From the NCBI RefSeq assembly GCF_002775205.1, contig NC_036453.1:27884713-27948712 (forward strand): a stretch of 64,000 nucleotides of DNA. Direction: 5' to 3'. A program made the translations under genes and the position numbers. This document shows positions 16,951-44,600 of the stretch, one piece after another (positions within the stretch are counted from its first letter, which is position 1; each line of letters begins with the position of its first letter). The notes below the pieces were generated by a model. It was given only the letters and a program-made list of their open reading frames with translations. It did no database searches and was not told where the DNA came from. Source of the stretch: Xiphophorus maculatus. Its lineage: Eukaryota > Chordata > Actinopteri > Cyprinodontiformes > Poeciliidae.

Positions 16951-17614
16951 AGTTGCTTCCACATTTTGTCAAGTTGCAACCATAAACCTTATGGAGGTTT
17001 TCTGGGACTTCAAGTAGAAGACCAGTACAATTTAGTGAATAATTGTAAGACTGAAGGAAATAGATGCATTCACAGTTTTCAAAATGTATTTATTTATTAA
17101 ACACTCTGTATTTATTAATAAACAATGTGTCATGCTTTTGTCTTCTCCTCTACCCCATTTCTTCTGATTCTCCTGAAGACAATTCTGTGTAAGGTACTGA
17201 ATTTATGCTCAAACCAGTTGCAGTGAAGTAATTAGTAAACAGAGTCCAGCTGCATGTAATTTAGTAGGAATGCAGCTGCACTCTGAAGGCTTCAAGCATT
17301 TGTTAGGGATCAGTAGATATTTAGCAGTTATTCTCCACATGCACATTGTTTCTCCTATGTCCCTGCTTCTCCAGGGCCTGTCAGTAGAAGTCAGTGGTAC
17401 AGGTGCTTACTTTCAGAACTTGCTTTCAAAAAGGTGTGTGCAATATAAGAAACAGTACAAAGCTTATTTCTGCGGCATAACAATGTACAACAAGAAAAAA
17501 GTTGCTGTTTTCCCCAAAATGGCAAGTAAAAGCAAGTGCCTTCAAACTCATCTCTGTTAAATTCCCAGCCTTAAGGCAGTGATGCAAGTTCTGTCAGGCA
17601 GTTACAAGTAATGC
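16951..17614. other. Intergenic with a Tc1-flank-like fragment
   Basis: The segment at about 16960-17065 resembles the 5' part of degenerate Tc1-like elements common in fish (ATTTTGTCAAGTTGCAACCA, then GTGAATAATTGTAAGACTGA). Nothing else was recognised up to 17614. The 96-codon open frame at 17270-17560 has no known domain. Confidence 0.35.
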
Positions 17615-17935
17615 AGTCATTGTGTCGTTGAGCAAGAGGCTTCACCCGCCTCTCCTGCTGGTGGTGGTCAGAGGGCCGAGTGGCACTGGTGCACGGCAGC
17701 CTGGCCTCAGTCAGACTGCTATCAGACTGACTGAGGCTGATAGCTGATAGTTATGAATATGGATAAATATATTTATCCATATTCATAAACTGCCACCATC
17801 AGCGAGTGAGTGTGAATGAGTGAATGACCGATTTGTGAAAAGTCAATTTCACAATTGACTTTTCAATTGTGACTTTGAATTGAAGTCACATTTGAAAAGT
17901 TGTGACTTCAATTCAAGTCATAACTTTGACTGTTG
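17615..17935. repeat. Fish dispersed repeat carrying a cluster of palindromes
   Basis: The segment 17615-17735 and 17789-17825 is a common fish repeat (CTTCACCCGCCTCTCCTGCT ... TGCCACCATCAGCGAGTGAG). Its middle is replaced by a perfect 38-base palindrome at 17751-17788. Further hairpins follow: a 9-base stem with 4-base loop (17840-17861), a near-palindrome (17869-17889), and a 13-base stem pairing 17877-17889 with 17902-17914. Confidence 0.7.
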
Positions 17936-18281
17936 TGAAAGTTGGGGCCCTCTGGACTTTTAAGTGCTGTGCAAGTACGGAACATTTATCAAACTCGGTT
18001 GTGGGCACAACAAGTCAGCGGATCAACTTTTATCATTTAAGATGTTTTTATTTCAAGAAAATCATTTCAAATTATAACATTAATGTGTGACAATACACAA
18101 AATGTTTTTTCCCCGATATCATTTCCTTTAGATGGTTTAGTCATACAGATTTATTCATACACTCAAAAAGGAATCCACATTCATGCAGCTAAACTGACAT
18201 TTGATTTATTTATTAGAAGCAAACAACAGAAATGGTTAAACAATTGAACAGTCTAAATAATCAAAATAAACTGAAATAAAC
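17936..18281. other. 3' flank of mmp13 copy 3 before the hAT insertion
   Basis: No exon was recognised. The part near 18188-18289 resembles the 3' flank of the orphan mmp13 exon (7395-7440) and continues beyond the inserted hAT element at 20167. Confidence 0.4.
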
Positions 18282-20166
18282 AAAGATAGTAGGGGTGTAG
18301 CAATACAATAATCTCACAATACGATACGATATTCTGATCACGATACGATATATATCACGATATTTGGCAATCGATACAATTCAATGCACTTTTACGATTT
18401 TCTGAAAGATTTTGGAAGGACAGAATGATTTTAGTGACATTTTCTGTTCCATAGACTTGGATTTAATTAACTCAATACTGAAGGTAAGCACCAACTACAA
18501 AACCTGACTCTGATTGGACAGAGTCTAACAGTCTACAGCTGGACAAAATGAATCAAAGATGCAGTGAGAAAATTAGTTTCTGTCATTTAATTCATGTGGG
18601 TTTGACATAAAACTCAAAGTTTCTACAGTGATCCAGGAGCTGAGTGGGGAAATTATCAGCCTCTGTAGACTCTCAATATGCAAATGATTGCACTTATGTT
18701 TTTCTTTTGGACATATTGTGGATGCATTTTGGAGTAAAAAAAGTCTTTTGGACTATAGGGAAAAAGCTTTTCTACCTTGTCTCCCGGAGTTAGCCATGTG
18801 TACAGTTAGCTGTTTACTACTAGCTGCTGGGGCAGTCTTTCTGCATCACCCCATAGTGATCCAGCCACCTAGCTTACATTCCCTTTTCGTTCTGTCGGTG
18901 GTACAGTGGTGATGTCAGGGACTGAAGGCTGAGTTATAGTCGCTTTCAAAAGTTCGGGTTGAACATATTTTTGAGCCAAGACAGCAATATCGAGTTTATA
19001 GTTAAGGTTTACATTGGAGTCGCCTGGAAGAGCATCTTCCAGATCGTCCAGTTTGTGTGAACGGCGGCGCACGCAATCCGAGCCGAGTTACAATCATCCA
19101 GAGGTGCACGGGGTGCTGCGCATGCGGGGCGAGCCTCTGCGTACCCGGTTCAATTCGTCAACAATAAACGTAGCTTCAGCAGTTGCTAGCTGCTCCAAGC
19201 CCTGAGTTGAAATTGATAAAGTTTTAAAATGATCTGATCGCTATTCGTGGTTCTGAACTGATTTGAATTTGTGTTGTTTCATCATTAGTGACCAGTAGCC
19301 TGATGTTTCTGTTGTTCTCTTGGTTTGTTGTACTTCATGTCAGATGGATAGCTGAATGACATAGTCGCTCTCTGTGGTGGTGAAACTTGTAAGATCCGCT
19401 GAGCAGGCATGTCTATGTTGTAAAGCTAAATTATCATGAGCTTTATTATTTGGGTATAATGGGCCCAGTCATTAGCCCCGCCCCCAGGCCCGATTCTGAC
19501 TTGTTCCGCTAGTGCTTCAGGTAATCCTTTATATACAGAACAGAAACCACTAAGCTAAAATCAAATTACGAAGTGGATGCCACTAGTTGCTCCGATATCC
19601 AAACTTTGCATTAATTTCGCAATCTTACTGCTTTTGCTGTTACTCCGTTTGCGCCGCTACTCTGTTTCGCTTCTCTTTCACGGTTACTTGTGCAACTTTA
19701 CTTCATTTCTTAGCAACAAAATACAGCCAATTGTTATTTGTTGAAGATTTGAGATTTACAAAACCGAAGGAATCTAATGTTGCGTTTAATTTTTTACGTT
19801 TGGAAGCTCATTCTCTTTCACATAACCGGAAAAGCCGGTTTTTGACATTTCTCTGACATTCGGAAAAATATGGTTTACTTATTTTAGCATACCTCCGGTT
19901 TTATTTGGCCTATTAACGCAATTTAAAAACTGGTGTGTAGTTTATAATGTGGACTTTAAGCACAAGTTGAAAGTGAGACTGTGGGAGGTGGAGTCTTGCT
20001 GCTACGCCGTCACAAACCAGACATGTTAAAAAGACGGTATAAGCCTATGGACCCCTATGGTTTAACGTATTGAAACTCGCGGATGAAAAATTTGATACCT
20101 CCCAATTGTGGAAAAAAATCAATAAATATTGTAGAATCGATATAATTATACAGCCCTAAAAGACAG
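18282..20166. mobile_element. Non-autonomous hAT-like transposon with 8-bp target duplication
   Basis: The element spans 18290-20158 (1,869 bp). Short terminal inverted repeats are TAGGGGTGTA at the left and TACAGCCCTA at the right. The flanking 8-bp repeats are AAAGATAG (18282-18289) and AAAGACAG (20159-20166), differing at one base, which fits the hAT target-duplication length. The left arm is rich in CGATA words. No intact transposase is present. It sits just past the stop codon of mmp13 copy 3, splitting its 3' flank. Confidence 0.7.
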
Positions 20167-20337
20167 TGTGAAAAAAAAAATCAGATCAATATATAAACAT
20201 AAACTTTATAGAAGAAGGTTCATTATTTACCTGAAACTATGGCACAAAACAATGGCATGAAAAGGTTTTACTGCTATAAATTATAGATGTAATTTTGGTG
20301 TTAATTGACCCTTCATTGGTTTTCTTCAAAAGCTGAT

Positions 20338-22753
<2,416 letters not shown>

Positions 22754-23229
22754 GTTTCCTTGTTGAACTCAACTTGTGTCTCCCATCTGGAGGGAGCCGT
22801 TATAAAGGACCTGGACAGGGTGTGTTGAGCAACGACATACTGGAGTTATGCTTTTTCTGGAGAATTTTGTTCATTTGACACAAAAGTTCCCAAAAAATTT
22901 CCCTGTAATTATGACACATTAAATACTGTCCACATGTACCATGGAAAGACCTTTCCTGTATTATAAAAATGCAGTACTCCTGTTGTGTAAGTGCTGCTAA
23001 GCATGGTGAAGAAAACACATCGATTCTGCTTAAATGGTTTATTTATATCAGATTGAAAAGATAAAGTATATATAACAACCTTGTAGTGACTTGTAAGTGC
23101 GAGTCGGGTCATGGAGTTTGAAGCTTACAGGGATGTCCCTGTACAGAGCTGTGCATGCATTATACTTTTTTTTTATGAACATTCTTTAAACTCAAGACAC
23201 ATTTGCAAGAAGTTGCAGTTGTACCGTCA
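22754..23229. repeat. 5' flank of mmp13 copy 3, diverged counterpart of unit A/B flanks
   Basis: Close to copies 1 and 2 for about 80 bases before the ATG. It then differs, with scattered similarity such as CTGTAATTATGACA (22909-22922) and CAAGAAGTTGCA (23204-23215, matching 14162-14173). No coding sequence was seen. Confidence 0.6.
22800..22806 (-). promoter_or_regulatory. TATA box of mmp13 copy 3
   Basis: TTTATAA on the minus strand, 47-53 bases before the ATG as in copies 1 and 2. Upstream of GTTGAGCAAC the sequence departs from the other copies, and the AP-1-like pair and AGGAAG core are absent. Confidence 0.6.
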
Positions 23230-23965
23230 TTAATAAAGATACCAAGACACTGAGACTGCTCTGCTTTAAGCAGAGGCTCAACCTCCAGTCTCCAGGGAGC
23301 AGTCAAGCTGTTACTAGTTGAGAATCAAGGCTTCAGAGGTGCTGTCTCTCATCCCAGCTGCTTCAAAGTGGGAACTGCTCCAGTCCAACTGGAGGGTCGT
23401 GGCCTTAAGACGCCAACAGAATATCACCCACAAAAAGTAAAGATGAGACCCTCAGGTTCCCAATCCAGAAACTCTCCTCCTGCTGGGACACCGGCTATGA
23501 TGCTTCTTCACCAAGGAGGTGTCCTAACCAGTCCTTTTGATGCAGAGAAGCAGTGGCTCTATTTTGAGTCCCTCTCGGATGACCCTGTAGAGGAAACTCA
23601 TTCCAGCAGCCTGTATGCATGATTACGTTCTTTTGGTCACTACCCAAAGTTTGTGACTGTAGATGCCTGTGGGAACGGAGATCAACTGGTAAATTGAGGC
23701 CTTCGCCTTTTGACCTACCTCTCTCTTCCCCACAACAGATCAGTACAGCGCCCGCTTCTCTGCAGATGCAGCACTAATCTGCCTATCGATCTCACACTGC
23801 ACTTTTCCCTCAGTACTGAACAAGATCCAGAGATACATAAACTTCTCCCCTTAGCGCAGGACCTCTATGCCAACCCAGAAAAGGCACTCCACCCTTTTCC
23901 GGCTCAAGACCATGGCTTTGGATTAGGAGGCACTGATCCTCAGACAAGGTGCATCCCCAAAGACC
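23230..23965 (-). mobile_element. Dead LINE reverse transcriptase fragment
   Basis: Minus-strand translation of about 23965-23720 gives a familiar fish LINE ORF2 segment with several in-frame stops: S-K-A-M-V-L-S-R-K-R-V-E-C, later STEGKVQCEIDRQISAASAE. This is the C-terminal RT region of Rex1/RTE-type elements. The part at 23230-23600 carries further degenerate ORF2-like sequence. Not functional. Confidence 0.7.
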
Positions 23966-24239
23966 CCTCATGATGATTGTCACCAATGGAAGCAGAGTTC
24001 CCTCTCTCAGATGCTGGCATTTCAGCCATGTAAAGCTGGGTACAGCCTGAAGACAAGATTTGGGCTCCCCTTGGGGAGGGGTGGGGGAGGGGGGGGGGGC
24101 TTAATGTATTTGACAGATTTTTTTTGACCTTGTAAAATATGTGAATGTAGCTCATTCTGGCATCCTGCTTTAAAATAAATAAATAAAAGTTAAATAAAAT
24201 GTTTGATTCTACCATAATTCTGATCATTAGACATGTGAC

Positions 24240-25079
24240 TCAAAGGAAAAAGGCTTTATTGGAGCAGAGAGTTTTTGAGTCAGCAGGTTGGTTTACTGTT
24301 TAATCCTCATAGGCCTGTATTAATCTAAGCCTTGTATGTTCTGCATTGTGAATCTAAAGCTACATTCTGTCAGCAGTTGCACAACACAGGACGGTGAGAG
24401 AAACGACAATGACTGATGAGCAATGTGCCGTCTGCGAAAAATTGATCAACAGCGATTGCAGGTACTCACAAAAACATTTCAATAATAAACACTTACTAGA
24501 ATATGAAACCATATATTATTGTTTTATTTATAAAAATATATACCAGACATGAGGCTTTTCTATATTCCAGGTTACAGACCACAAAGTCACAGTTTCAGAA
24601 AGAAGAATAATTGACTTTATTCATAATGCCCCTTTTATCAAATTGAGATCTCAAATTACGCGTTCACATGCTGGTGATGGCAAGCTACTGGTTTGTAGCC
24701 ACAGCTGCCATCATGACCACCACCAACAAGATGAGTGAAGTGACTTGCTCAAGGACACCCAGATACATGCAATCTCTTTTTGTTTAGTAAAAATATCTAA
24801 TACAGGTATTGCTGTCATTCATTTCATTCAATATTTGTTGCAAATCTTTAAAAAAAAAAAGTAGAAAAATTAAACAAGCATTTTTTAAATTGTACAGTGG
24901 CTTTGATAGATGGTATAAATTTCCTATCTTTCAACACTATTACACACTGAGGTATGACTTTTAACCACTTCCCTACAGTATTAGTTCCCAGGGTCACAAA
25001 TACTGTCGTTACTGCCAGAGAGAGACCTTTTCCTGTGACTATACACACTCTGCAATGTCATCGTCAGGCCATTTCATCA
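24240..25079 (-). other. 3' UTR and downstream flank of the large mmp gene
   Basis: This is the parent of the relics at 5484-6386 and 15959-16861. Possible minus-strand AATAAA signals lie at 24616-24621 and 24523-24528. A fragment of the dispersed repeat seen at 17615 lies inverted at about 24690-24770. No coding exon was found. Confidence 0.55.
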
Positions 25080-37917
<12,838 letters not shown>

Positions 37918-40465
37918 GTTGAGCCGGCAGGAGCGTCAGTGAGCGTATGGGCCGACGCTGCGCAGCTTACACACAGAGCTGGATGCAAAGCAGCAAAAAA
38001 CCACCTGCTAATTATGTGAGAATGCTCCTGTCTCGACAAGAACAGCAAGGTGGCTTTTCCTGTGCCTCTCCTTAACGTGTCTCCAGATGAAAAAGAAGAC
38101 CCCTCTTCTCCAACCCCACACTCCCGACTTTTATAGACCTTCCCAGAGGACAGAAATGACAGCCAACCAGGCTCATTCTGAGCTTCATATACTTTATCAA
38201 CATTCCTGACTGTTTCCAGCCACCCTTATCTCCACCGAGGTTCAATAGAACTGCAGAGCTGCCTTAACCTGCAGGGGGGACACCTGCAGCAGAAAACACT
38301 ACTGTGCTCTCTGTTGGTTTTGACTGAAGAAGACAACAAGGATCTTGCAGAGATTACATGTGAGAGATAATCTCCATTTGGAGTTTGTGACAAAGAGCTG
38401 AAGAAATCTTGTGTCTTTTTTTTGTTTTTTTTGCACGGAAAGGTTCACCAACAAATTCAGATTGACTAAAGGAAGGCTAGTGGTTCGAGTAAATAAGTGA
38501 CAAATGATCTCACTTCTGTGTTTTACAGATGAAAATATAGATAAAATTCTCTCAGCTCTGTTCTCGAGATCAGCTCCCGAAATGTCCATGTTCCAACTTT
38601 ATCATATTCTCCTTTAGACATTGGGTCAAAACTGTGACCTAGTTTGTTCCTTTAGATAAGAGACCACCCCACCTCAAGATGCTGTACTGATGACATCACA
38701 CGAATCTCATCTCTGGTCAAGATTCCAGGAAACTAGATAGAAAATTCATCCAAGAAGTTCATTTTGCACTTGTTTTCTTTCATCCATCTATGTTTTCTGC
38801 CGTCCCTCTGTGTACTTGCAGCGGAGTCTGTTTTGCAGGATCTTATCACGCCCTCGTCGTTGCTTATTCAGCTTTGCATTGGTGGCAAAATGATTTTGCT
38901 GCAAACTTCCCAGTAAGACCCTTACAAAAGGAAAATATATTCACCAATTTATAACCAATTGGGATATAAATGTGTTTATACATCCCAAAATGTTGTGACA
39001 TATAAGTTGCATGTGAAAAAATAGTTCTTATGTATATTTTTTTACAGTGATACACACATATATGGTCAATACTCATATTGAGGAAATACAAACATTAAAT
39101 GGGAATACATTGCTTATTGTATGAAGCAATCTGATTGGTTCATATGGCTCCAAAAAAGCTCTTCCCTCCCCAGCCTCAATGTCCTACATTTAAGTCGATT
39201 TTAATGAACTCTGTCTTTCGAGGTATCCATTGGTAACACAAAGATTTCAAACACATCTTCATCTCTTCCATATTCATCAGTCTGCAGATTAGAATGATAG
39301 TGTGATTTCCCAGCTTCAAGTTCAGTATACCAACAGGATGATCACTTTAGTTCAGGATAAAAATGTAAAGCAAAAGAAAAAAAGTGTCTTCTTTAACATG
39401 AAAGCAATGTGAAACATGACTGGAGACAACATGGCTGCCTTTTTCAGTGTAACCGTCTCAGTAAAGCTTCCATGGACCGGAACCAGATTACACACAGGCG
39501 AGATCAACCCGAGTTGGATAAACACAATAATGTTGACAGACATGAAAATAATCTGTCTTCCTTTTTCACGTTGTATTTTTTTTTATATTGAGAATATTAT
39601 CAGTCAGAAAACAAAGAGGAATATTTTTGTGAACTGGAGCTCACCCAGGAGTTACAGCTGGAAAAGGAGCCAGGGACTTTGCAAAGTGTTTAGTAAGAAA
39701 CAAAAAAACCCTGAAAACTCTTAAAAACTATCACTTATTAAAATTCAGGCCAAGATAGAAATTTGACAAAACTCCCATTACATGGGAAAACAGAGATTTA
39801 GGGTCCTGTGCGTTACAGTCTGCTTCAAATAATGCTCCAAAAGATCCACATACCATATGTGTCTGACATAATTCCCAACAACTCAACATTATCTTGCGTT
39901 TTAATAATTTTATATTCTAATTAGTGCTGTCAATTGCATAAAGAATTTAATCTGATTAATCTGGCGCTGTGATTAATTACTATATCTAACGTTTTAAGCT
40001 TGAAATATAAATATGCACGTAGTTGTGGTTTTTGCAGGAATGGTGCCTTGGGCAACCGTCTCCTTCTACCGCACTCCAGCTAATTAAAAAGCAAACAAAA
40101 ACTGTTTTTTTTACCCTCCCCCCTGTTTATTTTTTCCCCTTTCTTTTTTTGCAGCAGCAGCTGCAAAAAAAGCTCCTTTAGTTGCTGTAACTCAGCAGCT
40201 AAACTTACTCTACTACACATGCGTACAAGTAGTAGCAAACATGTTCAGGGAAGAACTGACATAAGATTTCATTTTCTAGCTCCTGGGCACTCCGCCCCTT
40301 TCTGATGTCACCCTGGGCAACTGCCCATATTGCCCATCTATGAACCGCTACTGTATGCATGTTTTCAAAAAATGCTTTATTCTTTTTGAAAGCTTCTCAG
40401 TTTTATATGTATAAAGTTTTAAAGGAAGACGTTTCATTTTAAACGTTAATTTTTTGTTTTTGGGC
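37918..40465. other. Upstream of the large mmp gene, no gene seen
   Basis: The 5' flank. I could not pick a TATA box with confidence; TTTATAGACC-type words occur at 38130-38140 (plus). Downstream of 38200 are only short open frames and AT-rich DNA. Nothing else was recognised. Confidence 0.4.
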
Positions 40466-40553
40466 ATGTGCACCGACTGATGGCACCCTTTGAATTTCGT
40501 TGTCCTTGTGACAATGACAATAAAGATTTATCTTATCTTATCTTAATTTAGAA
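40466..40553 (+). repeat. LINE 3' tail with TATCT repeats
   Basis: GAATTTCGTTGTCCTTGTGA then ACAATGACAATAAAGATT and a TTATCTTATCTTATCTTA tail, a common vertebrate LINE 3' terminus. Only the end is present. Confidence 0.6.
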
Positions 40554-40947
40554 ATGTCCCTCCATTCATTTCCTATGGAACTTGTGCGATGAGAGGACAA
40601 TCACTTTTCCTCATCCAGCCAAGTGACTGGAGTTATTCGTGCGTGGGGACATTGGACCTCATGCACATAGATGTGCACATGTGTGACAGGACTCGTCATC
40701 ATTAGTGAGAGGAAAGTCCAGCCAAGCCCAGATCAGCAGTAATCAGATGTTTTATTTCTGTAAACTAGCAACTTCCTCATATAACGATGCAGGCATGAGC
40801 AACACGGAGGATCCCACAACAAAACAGACACATGAATTTAAATATGCTCAGAGAAATCAAGAAAACAAAAACAGCTGCGTCAATTACGCGCAGGTGGTGG
40901 GGATGACGATAAATACTAAGGACTAAAAACCCAATCATGACAGCAAC

Positions 40948-41644
40948 CCCCGTCAATGACGAAGGAAAAACAGGAAGATGGTTTTATAAAATTCAGAGGA
41001 TGGTAGGAGAAAGAAGAAATGGAAGACGAAATAGAAAGGAGGAAAGAGTGATAACAAGGTTAAGATTTGGACATACAGGACTTAATTATACATTTTTTAA
41101 AATACAAAAGCATACTACTGGCAAATGTGATTACTGTGAAAAATATGAAACAATAGAACATGTTATATTGGAATGCCATAAGTATGAACGAGAGAGAACA
41201 TATATAAGAAGAGAGTTTGAATGTATTAAGGAAAAGGTTAATTTATTAGATATTCTGAGGAAGAATTTGGGGAGTAAACATATACAAATAGTTATTCGAT
41301 TTCTAAAGAAAACTAAATTATTTCATAGAATTTGATTATAGTAGGTGTGTTTGTGAATGGGTGCATGATGGTGGGTAGAATATAATGTTATATATAAGTA
41401 TGTATGCGTGTGTGTATGAGTATAGATAGGTATAAATATTTATATGTATAGGTAGGATATATTTATGTATTTATTATTATTATTATTAGTAGTTTATATA
41501 TATATAAATAGATAGACCATTATGAACCAGACTCCATACCAGTAAGTGGCGGTAATGCTACTAAAAGTTTGTTGCCAACCGCCAATAAATCCAAGAAGAA
41601 GAAGAAGAAGAAGAAGAAGAAGAAGAAGAACCCCGTCAACGACG
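40948..41644 (+). mobile_element. 5'-truncated I-type LINE with target-site duplication
   Basis: The element is 40962-41630. Plus-strand codons at about 40962-41335 encode the intact C-terminal end of a LINE ORF2: ITRLRFGHTGLNYTFFKIQK, a CxxC...H...C cluster (CDYCEKYETIEHVILECHKY), ending LFHRI-stop. A 3' UTR follows (CCAGTAAGTGGCGGTAATGC, GTTGCCAACCGCCAATAAAT) with a GAA tail (41594-41630). It is flanked by a 14-bp target duplication CCCCGTCAATGACG (40948-40961) and CCCCGTCAACGACG (41631-41644), with one difference. The layout is typical of fish I/Nimb-clade elements. No in-frame stop is seen in the surviving part, so insertion is fairly recent. Confidence 0.85.
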
Positions 41645-44600
41645 GATAAAAAAACAACAAAAAAAAACAGCAACAACACGGAAGGTGACGTATGGCACAG
41701 AGCCCATTCCTTACAGGACGTTGTGGTTGATTTGAAGCAATCTGATTGGCTGACATGGGTCCCCGCACTGCCACCTAGGGGTAGGGCATGTTTCCAACAA
41801 CACTCAGGGACATATTTGTGCTGGTTCATATGGATGAAAACTTTTCCAGAAATCGATTCCATGTGTAAAATAGTATATTTTTTAAATAATGTGACTTTTT
41901 ATAAAGTCCAGGCTACACGTTCAGGGACCTTAAATGATGAGAGTCCTGATTACTGGAAAGGATACAGACGGCTGATTGGACCAGGTCGCAGGTGTGAAGG
42001 AGAATCAGAGGGCAAACAGGCAGGCTGAGGGGATGAGACTAATTAACAGGAAGCAAATGACAATAACAAAGAAAAAGTAAGAACACACTAAGCTAAAAAC
42101 AACAGAGAGAAATAATATGAGCATAACTAAAACTACAAACAGATAAAACTAAAACAACCCAATTACCCAAGAGAAAAAGTTCATGACCTTATCCTCTGTG
42201 TTTTATGAGTTAAGTTAAACTTGTCAGAGCTTGCCATTGAAGGAATCCTCACTCTTAATTAAAATATGACTTTACATTACTAACTGTACGCTTACCTCTT
42301 CATGCAAAACTAGAACCCAGAACTCTGGTATGTCTGTTTAACTACTTTGCAGTTGTTTGAGTTTGGTTTCTTTGGTTTTTAAAATAACAGCTGGGCAACT
42401 CACAGACGTCACATAATGAGCTGGTTGTTCAGTGCAGGCAGCATGAAGCCACAAGGTTTAAACAGGAAACCACATCCTTATCCCTTTAGCTTCCACAGTG
42501 ATGCAAGTTTGTTCTTTTCTGTAGCAAATTATAGAATTGAGGGGAAATTCAGGCGTAGCAGGAGGAAAGTGACAGGACATCGAGGCATGTAGGTTCACGC
42601 AAACATAAGTATTAAAAGACATATATAAAAATATAATGTATTGTATGGTCAGAGGAAATTCTAACATAAAAAACTGTGCAGTTATAAAAAAACAGAATAC
42701 TACGATCCAAAGAAATGCGCAACTGAGTAGGATAATTAAAAAAAAAACATTTACAAAATGAGTATTTACAACATATGAAAACACTAACATAGTGTTTGCA
42801 TAGAGAATGCTTCATTGTATGGTGGGAAAATCTGACTACACCATCCACATGATGATCTATACCAGCATTAAAAGCCTCTGGATCCTTCTGACTCTGTTTG
42901 TAATAACTCAGGACAAACTTTTATATCATTTTCCCACAAATTAACTTACATCAGTTAGATTTCTGACCAGATCAATTTTATTTATCACGTAAATCATCAT
43001 TAGTGTCCTCTAGGCACATAGCAAACTTAGTTTCTTAACCAAAGGATTTAAGTATACTGTTGCACAATATTCACGCGTGGAGTAAAAAAAATACAATAAA
43101 AATAAATTATATATATAGGATGTACTTCTCTATTTTGGATGGATGTAATGTGTGGATGTTATGGACATAGAATAATTTCGGTATCGATGCAATACCAAGT
43201 AAATACATGGGCAGTATTGCTGAAAATAATACAGATACCAATACTTAAAAAAAAAAAATCATCACTGAATAATTTATAATTTGGTGAGTCAACTTAAATA
43301 TGGCCGTAATCTCAGCAGGAAAAACTATTTTCCTTCAATGGTTAAAATTCAGTTTTATTCACATACCAGGTTTGAGGTATTTATCTTTACACAAAACTAA
43401 AAAAACCTTTGCTTTTGCCTCTGGTGCTAATACTTTCAGATTGTATCTGAAAGAAAGCAGACACTTTTTAGTGCAAACCTTACAAAGGTGTGAAATCCTG
43501 CTCTCAAACTGAAAATATAAACCCTTTATGTTTAGCTTTTTAATTCCTAAATGTTCACTGGCATGAACTCTGAGGAAATTTGAGCAATCAAAGGACAAAT
43601 AGATACTACTTTAAAAAAAGTATAAATTTTATCACGCTAGTATCTATCAATTCTATCAACAGCACAGAATGAGTGTCGGACTTTAGGCTATGACTCAAAC
43701 TTTTATTTGAGTATATTAAGGTGTGACGCAGGCAGACCTTTTGAGAGATGCAGTTGACAAAAACACATAATGCACTAACCACACGATACATACTGTAACA
43801 TCCAACAATAGATGCTTAAACGAAGAAAAACAGAACAAAAAGAGACAATGGAATTTTCTCATTGGTAGTAAAACCCTACAAACGCTAAAATAAATGGATC
43901 CAGATCAACGATCCGTTGACTAACAGGCAGCACCTTGGAAACAGTGTGTCAACTGCGTGAACGTAAACTGAAGTGTTTTCATTCAGCTGAAAGGTAGGGA
44001 TTCCCAACATGAGTCATCCAACAGGTCTCACCCGGATTAATCCACTTGTGTGTGTAAGACGCCGACCTGCACGACTCCTACGCTCTTTATTCCTGAACAT
44101 GTTCATTATTCAGGTGCTGGCACCGATTCTGAGTCAAGTACAGTAGTCACCGAGGGGAAGGAGGGAAAAGCTTGCATCAGGACACACATCCTGACACTGA
44201 GTCATAAAATCTTCCCCAGCTCCCTTCAGGCCAAAACAAGAGAGTACTCTAACAACATTCTGAGAATGAAGTGCTGTTGTTTCTCAATAGCTGGATGATG
44301 AGTGAAAATTACTCTAATGTTTCTTGCTATTACTCTCTAATGATATTTCTAGATGGCTTATGAGTGATACTCTACTCCACATTGTGTTAGTGTGCATAAA
44401 TATGCACTTTCATAACACACCTGAGCAGAAATCTAAACTCAGTCCGAGGGATACATTCTTAGTGAACCCCATCACAGATTTAAAGAAGCAAGGACATTCA
44501 TAAAGATTTATCAGTATTGGAATGAAAAACAAAGATTTTATAGAGATAAAGGATCTAGCTTTTAGTAAACACACTAAGGTTTACTGCCTAAGTCATTTAT

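Noticed and set aside
17640-17935. CRISPR-like or attachment-site repeat array
   Set aside because: The repeats are inverted rather than evenly spaced direct repeats, and the setting is a vertebrate nuclear genome.
41546-42028. 160-codon open frame with a run of arginines
   Set aside because: The arginines come from the GAA tail of the LINE. There is no domain, and the frame runs from transposon into flank.
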